Source of the DNA: CAVTWS01 sp963732655
GTDB taxonomy: Bacteria; Actinomycetota; Acidimicrobiia; Acidimicrobiales; SHLQ01
Assembly (NCBI GenBank): GCA_963732655.1
Contig: CAVTAI010000012.1
Coordinates: forward strand, 248,001-312,000
Reading direction: 5' to 3'
Length of the DNA: 64,000 nt
Shown: positions 38,154-47,189 of the stretch, piece after piece
How positions within the stretch are numbered: the first letter of the stretch is position 1
Layout: the number at the start of each line of letters is the position of its first letter
Made by a program: the position numbers and the translations under genes
The notes under the pieces: model-generated
What the model was told of the DNA's origin: nothing
Seen by the model: the letters and a program-made list of their open reading frames with translations, nothing else
Databases searched by the model: none

Positions 38154-39113
38154 TCAGTGGTTTGGTTTCCCAGGTCCGCTGGAGGCGGTTGAGATCATTG
38201 TAGCAGTCAAACGTGTGTTCGATTGTTGGTGGTGGTTGTGTTCGTATTCGGCGGGCGGGATGTCGCCGCAATGGCCATGGAGTCGGTCGTGGTTGAACCA
38301 ATGCACCCACGACAAGGTGGCGAGCTCGAGCTCCTCGACGCCGTCCCACCCTGTCGTGTCGGGCCCGTAGACGCATTCGGTCTTATAGAGCCCGTTGGTC
38401 GTTTCAGCGAGCGCGTTGTCGAACGAGTCGGCGACGGTGCCGATGCTGGGCCGGGCCCCGATCTCGTCGAGCCGCTCGGTGAACCGCACCGACGTGAACT
38501 GGGAGCCGGCATCGGAATGGGTGACCAGGCCGACGAGGCGGTTGCCGCCCCGGCAGCGTCTCGCCATCTCAAGCGCGTCCAGGACCATGTCGGTGCGCAT
38601 GTTCGCCGCTACCCGCCAGCCGACGATGCGGCGACTGAACGCGTCGACGATGAAGCACACATACGCCATCCCCGATCTCGTGGGGACATAGGTCAGGTCG
38701 GTGACCCACAAGGCGTCGGGCCGGTCCGCCCGGAACATCCGGTTGACCAGGTCCGGTGCCCGCAGCGCGTCGGGGTCAGCGACGGTCGTGAACACCTTGC
38801 GTCGCCGCCGACTGATCCCTTGGATCTCCAGGCCTCCCATCAGCCGGGCGACCTGGTCGCGGCCGATGTCATGACCCGCCCGGCGGGCCGCCTTCCAGAG
38901 CTTGTGCGCCCCGTAGACCTTGCGGTTCGCCACCCACAGCACCATCAGGACCTGCATCATCACGGCGTCACGCGTCGCCCGCGCCGACGGCGGCCGGGAC
39001 TTCGCTGCGTAGTAGGTGCTCGGAGCGATCTTGGCGCCGGCCCCACTGAGGACCCGGCAGATCGGCTCAACTCCGAACTCGCTGGCGTGCTCGTCGACAT
39101 AGGCGACGATCAC
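38154..39113 (-). CDS. IS3-family transposase OrfB (DDE catalytic part)
   Basis: 319 residues from a GTG that overlaps the OrfA stop (GTGA). HTH_21 segment (NRKVYGAHKLWKAARRAG), then the rve catalytic core with D of VTDLTYVP, D of HSDAGSQFTS and E of NALAETTNGLYKTE, plus HWFNHDRLHGHCGDIPP at the end. Probably made mainly as an OrfAB fusion by -1 frameshifting. Confidence 0.95.
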   Translation of the reverse strand: MIVAYVDEHASEFGVEPICRVLSGAGAKIAPSTYYAAKSRPPSARATRDAVMMQVLMVLWVANRKVYGAHKLWKAARRAGHDIGRDQVARLMGGLEIQGISRRRRKVFTTVADPDALRAPDLVNRMFRADRPDALWVTDLTYVPTRSGMAYVCFIVDAFSRRIVGWRVAANMRTDMVLDALEMARRCRGGNRLVGLVTHSDAGSQFTSVRFTERLDEIGARPSIGTVADSFDNALAETTNGLYKTECVYGPDTTGWDGVEELELATLSWVHWFNHDRLHGHCGDIPPAEYEHNHHQQSNTRLTATMISTASSGPGKPNH

Positions 39114-39463
39114 TTCGAGGGGCGGTCGAGCTCCGCCGCGAAAAAAGCCGACGCCGACCTGAGGATCGAGTTGGCCCGGCGCAGCTCCTTCACCTCCTGA
39201 CGCAACGCCTTGAGCTCCCCGGCCTCCACCGACGACGTCCCCGGCCGCTCACCCCCGTCGATCTCGGCTTGGCGTACCCACGACCGCAACGACTCGACAC
39301 CGATATCGAGCTGGGCCGCCACCCGAGCCACCGTGCCCTGAGACGTCCCCAGCTCACGACGCAGCACGAACACCATCCGCACCGCCCGCTCCCTCTCCTC
39401 AGGCGAGTACCGCCGCGTCGTCGGCTTGCGCTTCACATCCATACTCATAGCTCTCATCCTCAT
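39110..39463 (-). CDS. IS3-family transposase OrfA (HTH part)
   Basis: 117 residues (start at 39463, or a little inside at 39448 where GAGGA is better spaced). Helix-turn-helix YSPEERERAVRMVFVLRRELGTSQGTVARVAAQLDIGVESLRSWVRQ and a leucine-zipper-like KALRQEVKELRRANSILRSAS. Binds the terminal repeats in the family. Confidence 0.92.
   Translation of the reverse strand: MRMRAMSMDVKRKPTTRRYSPEERERAVRMVFVLRRELGTSQGTVARVAAQLDIGVESLRSWVRQAEIDGGERPGTSSVEAGELKALRQEVKELRRANSILRSASAFFAAELDRPSK
39140..39146 (-). promoter_or_regulatory. Slippery heptamer for programmed -1 frameshift
   Basis: On the coding strand T TTT TTC in the OrfA frame (codons GCT TTT TTC). A -1 slip leads straight into the OrfB frame with no stop before OrfB, giving an OrfAB fusion, the known mechanism for active IS3-family transposases. 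Confidence 0.65.
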
Positions 39464-40238
39464 TCAAAGGCCGAGAGCCTCCACGGATCCCAGGGCGGTT
39501 CACTCCGTCCCCGCACCCGCGACACCTACGCCTCGCAACTGGCCCACATCCTGACCGGGTTCGAGAACGCCGAGCTTCGCAAGATCACGCCGACAGCCGT
39601 GCGCGTGTGGCACGGCCGCCTTGCCCAGTCGGGCCTGCACGCCAACACGGTGGCCAAGGTGTACCGGCTGTTCCGGACGATGCTGGACACCGCGGTCGAC
39701 GACGGACTGCTCCGGACCAACCCGGTGCACATCAAGGGCGCAGCTGTCGAGCGCATGGTTCGAGCGCTCGATCCTCGATTGGGACGACGTGCAGCGCATC
39801 GCCGACGCCATCCATCCCCGGTTCCGGGCCCTCGTGTGGGTCGGAGCGATGTCGGGTCTCCGCTACGGGGAGCTCACCGGTCTCACCCGCCGCCAAGCCG
39901 AGATGCTGGCCGAGCACATGGGCACGTACACCGGAGAGGGGCCGGACGACGCTCGTGTTCACCTCCGTCCAGGGCAGCCCGCTGATCAACCGCTACTTCG
40001 CCCCCTACTGGAAGCGGGCGCTACGAACGGCCGGGCTCGACGAGTCCATCCGCTTTCACGACCTCCGCCACCACGCCGGCACCTCCGCCGCCACCGCCGG
40101 CGCCTCCCTCCGCGAGGTCATGGCCCGGATGGGCCACGCCTCAGCCGACGCCTCCCTTCGCTACCTCAAGGCATCAGCCCGCCGCGACGCCGAGATCGCC
40201 GACGCCATGGAAGCGCGGATGAACCGGGACCTCACCCG

Positions 40239-41572
40239 ATGACCAGTCGCCCTGAGTTTGACCAACGGCGGGACGAGACTCCCCATCAATCCGTCTACCC
40301 GATGGTCATGCCGGGTGAGGAGCTCGACGTGTACGACGGTCCAGCACAGCTGGGCGAGCATGCGGTTCAGCGACTGCGGATCTGGGCGCCTCTGCGTCAC
40401 GATCTGGCCCTTCGATGGCAGTGCTTCGATGACGACATCCCGCTCGACCCTCTCGGCAGCATGGAGGTGCCGGCGCTCATCCAACGCCCCGATGGCGAGT
40501 CGAGCGTGCCCCTCACCCACCTCGGACGAGGACGAGGTCGGGTTGGCCAGGTCGAGTTGGGCATCGAGGGGTCAGTCCCCTTGGCGAGGGTCGTCACCCA
40601 CTGGTTCAACCTGCCGCATCTCCAGCCCGCCTCCTTACTGAGCGCTCCTGGCGCTGTGGTGGGCCGGGCGATGGGCAGCGAGTTGCGGCCCTTGGCAGCT
40701 GACGCTCGACGCCCGGCCCGACCTCGACGACGTCATGAAGTTGGCGGATGAGCTGGACGAGAAGTTCGCCACGACGCACATCGGCGTTCTCACACGCAGT
40801 GACGGCGGGACGTTCAGCCCTGCCGAAGCGTTGGACGTGCTCCAAGGGTGGCAACTCGCCATGTCATTCGCTCTCGGGCGATGGGTCGCACCAGCCCTGC
40901 CGGTCGGCACCGATGAGAACGGCGTGAGCGCCTGGGAGATGTGGGCGCCATGGCGATGCGACGGCCTGGCGGGCGCGCCGTCCGCATGGTGGGACGATCA
41001 CACCGCCGATGATCTCGCCACCTTCGTCGATCTCTTCCTTCAGCACTGGCTCGACCCGACACGACGCGTCGTCGTGCGGCACGTCGCCCAGCACGCACTC
41101 GCCGCCAACCACTCCGGTACAACTCTGGAGGCCCGGATCCTCATCGCACAGGCGGGTCTCGAGTATCTGGGGTGGGTGACGCTCGTCCTCGAAGGGGGGA
41201 TGACACGAAGCGTCTACAAGAAGCTGCGGGCTGCCGAACGTCTCCGCATGCTGCTGCGGGTCGCCGGAATACCGATGTCCGTTCCTCAGGACCTCAGCTC
41301 GATCTCCGGGCTAATTGAGCCCTGACATCGTTGACGCTCCCGACGCGATCACCTGGGTGCGCAACCGGCTCACCCACCCGAAGGACGCCGAGGAGCCGTA
41401 CCGCATCGAGCAGCTCGTGTGGGATACCTCGCAGCTGCTCGCCGAGTACCTCGAGCTGCTCCTGCTGCGTCGCATCGGGTACTACGGGCTGTACCAACTG
41501 CGCTACCCGCCCGGTCGGTGGGCGCTCTCCACCACGCGCCTCGTCCCGTGGGCTGTCTCACCCGCGAGCTAA
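40239..41572 (+). pseudogene. ApeA-like HEPN protein, second copy (frame broken)
   Basis: Close relative of 27017-28412; starts by ATGA overlap with the broken integrase. An extra T near 40655 (GCGCTGTGG against GCGCGTGG) and a shift near 41315, where CTAATTGAG replaces CTCCTGCG, break the frame into three pieces: 40239 to about 40655, 40735-41325, 41315-41572. The final piece keeps RNRLTHPKDAEEPYRIEQLVWDT. Comparison of both copies identifies the ancestral single frame. Confidence 0.85.
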
Positions 41573-41600
41573 CCTCGGGCAGAGGCACGAGGAGATCGAC

Positions 41601-42290
41601 GTGGCAACCGTGACGGTGCTCGAGCGCGAGATCTACGAGGTGGGCGAAGCCGCCCGCCTGCTCGGCGTGCACTCGCGGACCCTGCGCAACTGGCTCGATG
41701 GATACACCGCTCGCGGCACGACCTACCGGCCGGTGCTGCGCCGGCGAGCGACGGGTTCCGACCTCCTCACGTGGGGAGAATTCGTCGAGGCCGGGTTCTT
41801 GAACGAGTACCGCCGCGTCCAACGGGTCCCGCTCCCGGAGATCCGCTCCTACATCGACGCGTGGCGCAAGAAACTCGACGTGCCCTACCCGCTGGCGCAT
41901 CAGCAGCCTTACGCCGGGACGGGACGTCATCTCATGGAGGTCGCCGAAACCGACGAAGGCGACACCGTCATCTACCGATTCCACGACGGCCAGCTGACGC
42001 TGACACCTTGGGCCCAGGAATTCGTCCGCAAGGTCGAGTTCGACCGCCACGTAGCCAGCAGGTACTGGCCCGCAGGACGGGATCAGGCGGTGGTCATCGA
42101 TCCGCAGCGCTCGTTCGGCGCGCCAACGGTCGAGGGCATCCGCACTGAGGTCCTCTACGAGATGTTCGCCGCCGGCGACCCGATCGATGAAATCGCCGAC
42201 GGTTACGACCTTGACCGCACACAGGTCGAGGCCGCCGTCCGCTTCGAAACATCACGGCCCCGACGCGAGGCCGCCTCCTCGGCCGCCTGA
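41601..42290 (+). CDS. VapB45-like antitoxin (MerR-like HTH plus DUF433)
   Basis: 229 residues from a GTG with GAGGAG seven bases upstream. N-terminal HTH of MerR style (EIYEVGEAARLLGVHSRTLRNWLDGY) followed by a middle beta-rich domain and a C-terminal DUF433 helix-turn-helix (RTEVLYEMFAAGDPIDEIADGYDLDRTQVEAAVRFE). Size and plan resemble VapB45 (Rv2018) of Mycobacterium tuberculosis. The toxin gene follows after two bases. Confidence 0.8.
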   Translation: MATVTVLEREIYEVGEAARLLGVHSRTLRNWLDGYTARGTTYRPVLRRRATGSDLLTWGEFVEAGFLNEYRRVQRVPLPEIRSYIDAWRKKLDVPYPLAHQQPYAGTGRHLMEVAETDEGDTVIYRFHDGQLTLTPWAQEFVRKVEFDRHVASRYWPAGRDQAVVIDPQRSFGAPTVEGIRTEVLYEMFAAGDPIDEIADGYDLDRTQVEAAVRFETSRPRREAASSAA

Positions 42291-42292
42291 CC

Positions 42293-42700
42293 ATGAGCGG
42301 CAGCGAGGCCGATCCCTCGTTGCGATGGTTCGTCGACGAGAGCATGATCGCCATCGGCAAGGCACTGGCCGCCGTTCGCAACGACGTCGTCTACCCCGGA
42401 CATCCGAACTGCCCGATCGCACGCGGTACAGCCGACGAGAGCTGGCTCCCCATCGTCGGCGTGAATGGATGGATCGTCGTGATGCGCGACAAGCGCATCC
42501 GCTACCGCAGACCAGAACGCGATCGCCTCATGGCGCACGGCGTAAAGGCGTTCTGCCTGACCGGCAGCGGCAATCAGACCCGATGGGACATGCTGCAGCT
42601 GCTCGTGCAGCACTGGGACCGCATCGAGGACACAGCGCTGCTTCCCGGTCCGTTCATCTACAGCATCTCATCAGCCGGAGTCCGCAAGCTCGCCCCATGA
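42293..42700 (+). CDS. VapC45-like PIN-like toxin
   Basis: 135 residues. PIN-like fold: FVDESMIAIGKALAAVRNDVVYPGH, LPIVGVNGWIVVMRDKRIRYRRPERDRLMAHGVKAFCLTG with the acidic residues of the nuclease site. Length and layout match VapC45 (Rv2019). With the upstream DUF433 gene it forms a toxin-antitoxin operon in the right part of element 2. Predicted RNase; target unknown. Confidence 0.78.
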   Translation: MSGSEADPSLRWFVDESMIAIGKALAAVRNDVVYPGHPNCPIARGTADESWLPIVGVNGWIVVMRDKRIRYRRPERDRLMAHGVKAFCLTGSGNQTRWDMLQLLVQHWDRIEDTALLPGPFIYSISSAGVRKLAP

Positions 42701-43184
42701 GCGGACCTGTTCGAGCGGCCACTCCCCGGCGGCTGGCACCCAAGATGAACTGGCGCCATGACGCCGGAATGCGGAAGCCCCGGCTCCCGTCCTAGTCGGC
42801 CACCGAATCGGTGACCCTCGGCCTGGCACTCCGGGAATTGCGGCTTCGCCACGACACAGCACCCTGGCGCCCTCCCAGTATCGACAAGACCAAGGGGATC
42901 CTCAACCCACAGCGCTCGACCCATGGAGCCGGCACTCAACCTCGCCGAGATGCGCGAATCCCGGCCGCCCGCCGTCCGGAGGGGAGCCGGGCCCACTTCT
43001 TCGGGCTACCGCCCTCAGCAACTCCAGTATCGATTGGCGCCAGAGCCGCCGCAACCACGACGCCGGGATCCATCTGCGGATTCGGTGCCGACGACAGGTC
43101 GCCTGTATCGGCGGGGTCACTCAGGGCGGTCGAGCCCGGTGAAACGGTCAGGCCGGGGAGCGGGGGCGTGCTCTCCGAGCGACG
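42701..43184. other. Gap holding the probable right end of element 2
   Basis: No supportable gene and no third copy of the 48-bp att core or of GTGCCTA repeats is seen. Open frames here (42811-43233 plus, 42902-43120 minus) have no recognisable domains. The boundary between element 2 and chromosome must lie in or near this stretch but has decayed. Confidence 0.5.
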
Positions 43185-43577
43185 TCAGTCGACGATGAGC
43201 GAGGCGGCGAGGAGTAGTTCGCCAGGTTCGTAGGGCGAGCAGACCACGCCGACTCCGGGTGCCTCGACGGTCACGTATGTCGCAGTCCCTGCTGGGACGA
43301 CGGTGACTTCGTCGACGCCGGGTGGAGCTTCCGGCACGTCGACGTTGACCGCGACCCAGGCGACGACCTCTTCGATCGTGGACTCGCCGGTGAGGTGGAC
43401 GACGCCTGCGACCCATGCGGGGTCGTCGGTCTCGAACCTGAATCCCATTCGCCCGGCCGTGACGGTGGTCGGGCCGTCGTAGGTGCAGTGGGTGCTGTCG
43501 TAGGCGACGACCGCTTCACCGACCGCGGGTGGCGGCTCGACGAGTGCCTCGTCCGGCGACACGTCGTCGAGGCTCAC
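43185..43577 (-). CDS. Hypothetical protein, possibly lacking its N terminus
   Basis: 130 residues from a GTG, no family recognised. Beta-rich sequence with a central WVAGVVHLTGESTIEEVVAWVAVNVDVP and two or three Cys (THCTYDG, VVCSPYEPGE). The absence of a signal peptide although the fold looks extracellular suggests an upstream part may have been lost, perhaps at the element boundary. Confidence 0.5.
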   Translation of the reverse strand: MSLDDVSPDEALVEPPPAVGEAVVAYDSTHCTYDGPTTVTAGRMGFRFETDDPAWVAGVVHLTGESTIEEVVAWVAVNVDVPEAPPGVDEVTVVPAGTATYVTVEAPGVGVVCSPYEPGELLLAASLIVD

Positions 43578-43646
43578 GAGCGAGCTCAGGAGCTCGGCCG
43601 ATCCGCTCAGTTTCCCAATTGGTGTCGACGTCGATGACCGACGTGG

Positions 43647-44831
43647 TCACAGCGGATCTCCGAGGCCGGCGAACACCGAGGCGATGTTCTCGCCCATGAA
43701 CTGGTCCCGCAACGCGGGCTCGACGTTGCCGAGGATCGACGCGTAGTGCGCAGCGGGCTCCGGATTGGATTCGAGGTGCGGGTAGTCCGTCGAGAACACC
43801 ACGCACTCGGGCAACGACTCCAGGAGCCTGACCGGGTTCTGCGCCTCCGAGGGCAGCGGGGTGATCCGCACGTTTCGGCGCATGAACTCGCTCGGGGTGA
43901 GCGACAGCTCGTAGTCGCCGAGCAACGGCGCCGCAGGCGCGGCGCGACCGTCCATGCTCTGCACCACGAACGGCACCCACTCGATGCCGTACTCGCCGAT
44001 GAGCAACGTCAGCTTCGGGTACCGCTCGAACACCCCACCGAAGATCATGGCATTGAGGAGGATCGGCGCGTTCTGCCACGACATCGACGTGGCCATGCGT
44101 TTCATCAGCGCGGGCGATGAGGTTCGCCCCCAGCCGGGATGCATGTACGCCGGGCCCATACCGACGTGGAGCATCGGCATGATCCCGAGATCACACGCCG
44201 CAGACCACAAGCGGTCGAAGTGAGGATCGAAATGCGGGATGCCGTTGACCGGCTCGCCGGAGAGCAGGAAGGTGCGGCTGCCGCGGTTTCGGCATCGTTC
44301 GAGCTCGCGAATGGCCCGGTCCATGTCGTCGAGCCGCACGGTGACGACCGGCTTGAGGCGGTCGATGGCGACACCGACGTTGTCGAGCATCCACGAGTTC
44401 GCAGCTTCGCACGCATCCATCGCGACGACCGGGTCGTCGATCGCACGAGCCATCGTGTAGGCCTCGCCCGACACCAGCAGCTGTACATCGATGCCCTGCT
44501 GATCGAGCCATGCCAGGCGTCGGGTCGTGTCGAGGGTCGGGTGCTGGTCAGCGCCCGGATAGATGAAACCCTCCGGTCGGTTACGGTCGTAGAACATCTC
44601 GAGCACTGGCGTCGCCAGATCGCGCCCGGAGATGCGTTGATCGACCGGCAGACCCCGCTGCAGGTCGACAGCGACGAACCAGCCGAACGCCTCGGCACCA
44701 CCGTCGCCCGCCCAAAACTGTGGATCGCTCTCGGGGATGCGGGGCGGTAGCGCGTCCTTGAGCATCGGGAACTCATCGAGCCACCCCGGCGGCGGCTCGC
44801 TGTGCGAGTCGATGTCGATCACGCGTCCCAT
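43647..44831 (-). CDS. Amidohydrolase-2-family (ACMSD-like) metal enzyme
   Basis: 394 residues. TIM-barrel amidohydrolase of the ACMSD/gamma-resorcylate-decarboxylase type. N-terminal metal site varies (DIDSHSEPP, D-x-D-x-H rather than H-x-H), LHVGMGPAY supplies the barrel His, GEYGIEWVP and FSTDYPHLES supply the later acidic ligands. Such proteins decarboxylate or hydrolyse aromatic or amide compounds. The genes beside it do not reveal the substrate. Confidence 0.82.
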   Translation of the reverse strand: MGRVIDIDSHSEPPPGWLDEFPMLKDALPPRIPESDPQFWAGDGGAEAFGWFVAVDLQRGLPVDQRISGRDLATPVLEMFYDRNRPEGFIYPGADQHPTLDTTRRLAWLDQQGIDVQLLVSGEAYTMARAIDDPVVAMDACEAANSWMLDNVGVAIDRLKPVVTVRLDDMDRAIRELERCRNRGSRTFLLSGEPVNGIPHFDPHFDRLWSAACDLGIMPMLHVGMGPAYMHPGWGRTSSPALMKRMATSMSWQNAPILLNAMIFGGVFERYPKLTLLIGEYGIEWVPFVVQSMDGRAAPAAPLLGDYELSLTPSEFMRRNVRITPLPSEAQNPVRLLESLPECVVFSTDYPHLESNPEPAAHYASILGNVEPALRDQFMGENIASVFAGLGDPL

Positions 44832-45140
44832 GCTTCTCCAGGTGATTGCTGTCAGTCGCGGAGGTCGGGCAACAGGTTACCCGTCGCCATGATCGACGAC
44901 CGATGGGGGTCGCACGCACCGCCGTGCTGGCCGCTAGTGCGGCCGCTGTCCGCCGACGGGCTCGATCGCGTCGCGCCCGCCCATCCGCTCGAACAACGTC
45001 GGGGGCCAATCGCCTCAATGGTCGGTGTGGTCGCTGTCGAGGGTCACCTACCTGGTACCTCCTACGTTGACGAGCCGCACGTGTGGCAACTGGTCGGCGT
45101 AGCGCTGGCCCCGCCGCGGTGCCGTTGATCTCGGCGTGAG
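44832..45140. other. Gap without a supportable gene
   Basis: 309 bases between two minus-strand genes. Open frames on both strands lack domain signs. It holds the presumed promoter of the amidohydrolase, not identifiable with confidence. Confidence 0.4.
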
Positions 45141-46299
45141 TCAGCCGGTCGTGAACTCCGGCAGCTCGATGTCACCCTCGCCGTTGGTGAGCCCAGCGAA
45201 GTAGCCGCCGAGCCACACGATCATGCCGGCGTTGGCCGCGGCGCCGCGCCGTGCCGCGGCCGCGTCGCCACGGACCGAGGCATCGACCATGGTGAGCGCC
45301 GCCGCCTGCACGGTTTCGAGATACGACGACGAGACGTCAAGCAACTGGTCGTACTCGCGCTGGGGGAACCCCTGAACCGACAACCCGCCGTTCCATACGG
45401 CCCGACCGCGCGGCACCGCAGCTTCCTGGACCGGCAGGATCTGGGCGACCATCTCGGCATAAGCGGGATCGGTCGAAAGCGACGACTCGACATCGGCGAG
45501 GGCGGCTAGCGCCGACAGGCGCTGTGTGGCGTAGGAACACGACAGGGGCCCGCTGCAGGTGATCTCGTACTCGGGCGACGCGACGATTCCCTCGGGCGGT
45601 TCCTCGAGGATCTGCAAGAGGTAGCCCTGGTTGTATCCGAAGTTGTCGGCGAGACCCCGGGTCGGATCACCGCCGTCGGGGTTCGGGGTGTCGAACAGGC
45701 TCGACGACGCGTACGCGATCGCAATAGCATCGTCGGCCTGAGTCACGGCGAGGGCCTCGCTGGCGCGAGCCATGGTGGCGCCGAACGACTCGGGCGTCGG
45801 CGGCATCGAGAAGCTGACGATCAGGGCCTCGGGCTGGGCCGCCGCGATCTCGCCTCGCAACCAGCGGCCGCCGAAGTACCCGGACAGGTGAAGCTGCCAC
45901 AACAGTCGGCGGGTTGCGTCGGGGTCGGGGGCCTCTGAGAGCAGCCGGTCGAACACGGCGACGGGCAGGCTGCCGAACAAGAACCGCTCGATCTCCGGTT
46001 CGCCGTCGATGGTCGCTGCGTACTCGGCGGCCATGGCGTCGAGGCCGGCCTGGTCGTCGATCAACGCGTCGTTGCCGAACAGCGGGTAGTCGACGAGTGC
46101 TACGGACACGCTCGACGGAGCCGGATCGGTCGAGCTCGAGCCCGAAGCAGTCGTGGTCACCGGCGTGTCCTCCTCGAAAGCTGCATCGGGCTCGATCGCT
46201 GCGTCGGGCTCGATCGAGGCACCGCCGTCATCATCGTCGTCGCCACCACCCGGTTGCCAGCAACGCCGCCACCACGACCAACCGACCGAACCAACGCAT
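45141..46299 (-). CDS. Predicted lipoprotein, frame broken within signal peptide
   Basis: Main frame 45141-46254 codes about 370 residues: an acidic linker (GGGDDDDDGGASIEPDAAIEP), then SGSSSTDPAPSSVSVALVDYPLFGNDALIDDQ and an all-helical body. Just upstream, in another frame, an ATG at 46299 gives MRWFGRLVVVAALLA, a lipoprotein signal whose Cys would fall where the two frames meet (about 46255). One base would join them, so an indel is likely. No family recognised. The upstream frame extension to 46586 is non-coding in style. Expected on the cell surface. Confidence 0.65.
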
Positions 46300-46637
46300 G
46301 GTCCAGTGTGCCACGCCGACCCGGAGGCATGTCCAACGCTTGGGTCCGGGTCATGGTCACGCAATAGGGGAGCTCGCACGGCGAGACCGTGCGTACAACG
46401 ACGAGCACCTGGCGTTCCTGCGGGACTGGGTGGGCGCCGACCTGCGCCGACGACGCTCGTGGCACCACCACTCCATGGCCAGCCGGCTACCGGCCTGAAT
46501 GACGTCGGCCAAGAACCGGGCGGGTGTGCTCGCCGGCATCGGCGAGCTCGAAGCCGGCTCGACCCGTAGTCGAGGACACAGCTCACTGTGCCGCATCACG
46601 TCATGGTCGCCGTCACCACCTGGCTCGGCCCCGAGGG
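46300..46637. other. Gap without a supportable gene
   Basis: 338 bases. A plus-strand stretch ending at 46498 (YNDEHLAFLRDWVGADLRRR) reads like protein but has no start or family. Probably holds the lipoprotein promoter. Nothing else is seen. Confidence 0.35.
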
Positions 46638-47123
46638 CTACTCGCCTCGACGCCGGCGCAGGGCGGACAGGCCAGCCTCGACCCCGGCTTTCATGAGGCG
46701 GTCGTTGTCCTTCGAGATGAACCGGTGGACACGATGCTCGAAGAGCACCCGCATGACGGGGTTGAACACCTCGTAGGTCTCGACAAACCGGAGCCGCGTG
46801 CGGTCGCCATCGACGGGCTCGAGCCACGTCTCACCTGTCGCCCGTGACCACAGCGGCTTCCCGATCGCGTCATAGCGCCAGTACCGGGGCGCATCCAGGT
46901 CGGTGAGCCACTCCCACGACCGGGCGACCCCGCCGGACAGCAGGTACTTCGGTACACGGAAATGGCAGTGCCGCACCAAACCGTTGCCCCGCTCGTCGCC
47001 CGGGTGCAGGATTTCGATCCGGACGTCGCCGTGCTCCATCACCCGTGGCTTGGGGCCATGGAAGACCTTCCAGACCTCCTCCGGCGGGGCATCGATGTCG
47101 AAGGTGAACTCGTGTCGCTGCAT
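46638..47123 (-). CDS. SRPBCC-superfamily (START/Bet v1-like) protein
   Basis: 161 residues from the ATG at 47123. Helix-grip fold: FTFDIDAPPEEVWKVFHGPKPR at the start, WLEPVDGDRTRLRFVETYEVFNPV in the sheet, and a long C-terminal helix (ISKDNDRLMKAGVEAGLSALRRR). Family members bind hydrophobic ligands, act as aromatase/cyclase or dehydrase, or are coenzyme Q binding. Ligand unknown. Downstream of glnS, 66 bases from its stop. Confidence 0.8.
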   Translation of the reverse strand: MQRHEFTFDIDAPPEEVWKVFHGPKPRVMEHGDVRIEILHPGDERGNGLVRHCHFRVPKYLLSGGVARSWEWLTDLDAPRYWRYDAIGKPLWSRATGETWLEPVDGDRTRLRFVETYEVFNPVMRVLFEHRVHRFISKDNDRLMKAGVEAGLSALRRRRGE

Positions 47124-47189
47124 CGTCACATCCCTTCGGTCGGCGAGCCCAGGCCCGCTTCTGATGGATCCGAAGCTAGACGACGAACT

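Larger units (their letters stand above)
38128..39502 (-). mobile_element. IS3-family insertion sequence, complete
   Basis: 1375 bp. Ends are inverted repeats TGAACCGCCCTGGG (38128-38141 and complement of 39489-39502), with further partial match to TGGAG. It is flanked by a 3-bp target duplication CTC (38125-38127 and 39503-39505); removing one copy restores the integrase reading across the site. Two overlapping frames encode OrfA and OrfB on the complement. Perfect ends and duplication imply recent insertion. Confidence 0.95.
37885..40242 (+). pseudogene. Tyrosine integrase of element 2, broken and interrupted by IS3
   Basis: Related to the element 1 integrase over most of its length, starting with FGNIRKPPSGRYQARYWHLGKQIPADVTF. 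Damage seen: an extra base near 37893 shifts the frame right after the start; the IS3 element at 38128-39502; an extra T near 39757; a deletion of about 40 codons at about 39893 that removes the region holding the catalytic Lys; and another shift near 39950. The 3' end still codes HDLRHHAGT, MGHAS and RYLKAS. It cannot be active. Its stop overlaps the start of the second HEPN-like copy. Confidence 0.9.

Noticed and set aside
42811..43233. 140-codon plus frame in the element 2 boundary
   Set aside because: No domain, no ribosome site, overlaps the end of the hypothetical gene at 43185.
45141..46586. Full 481-codon form of the 45 kb lipoprotein
   Set aside because: Residues before the acidic linker have non-coding composition; a proper lipoprotein signal begins at 46299 in a neighbouring frame.
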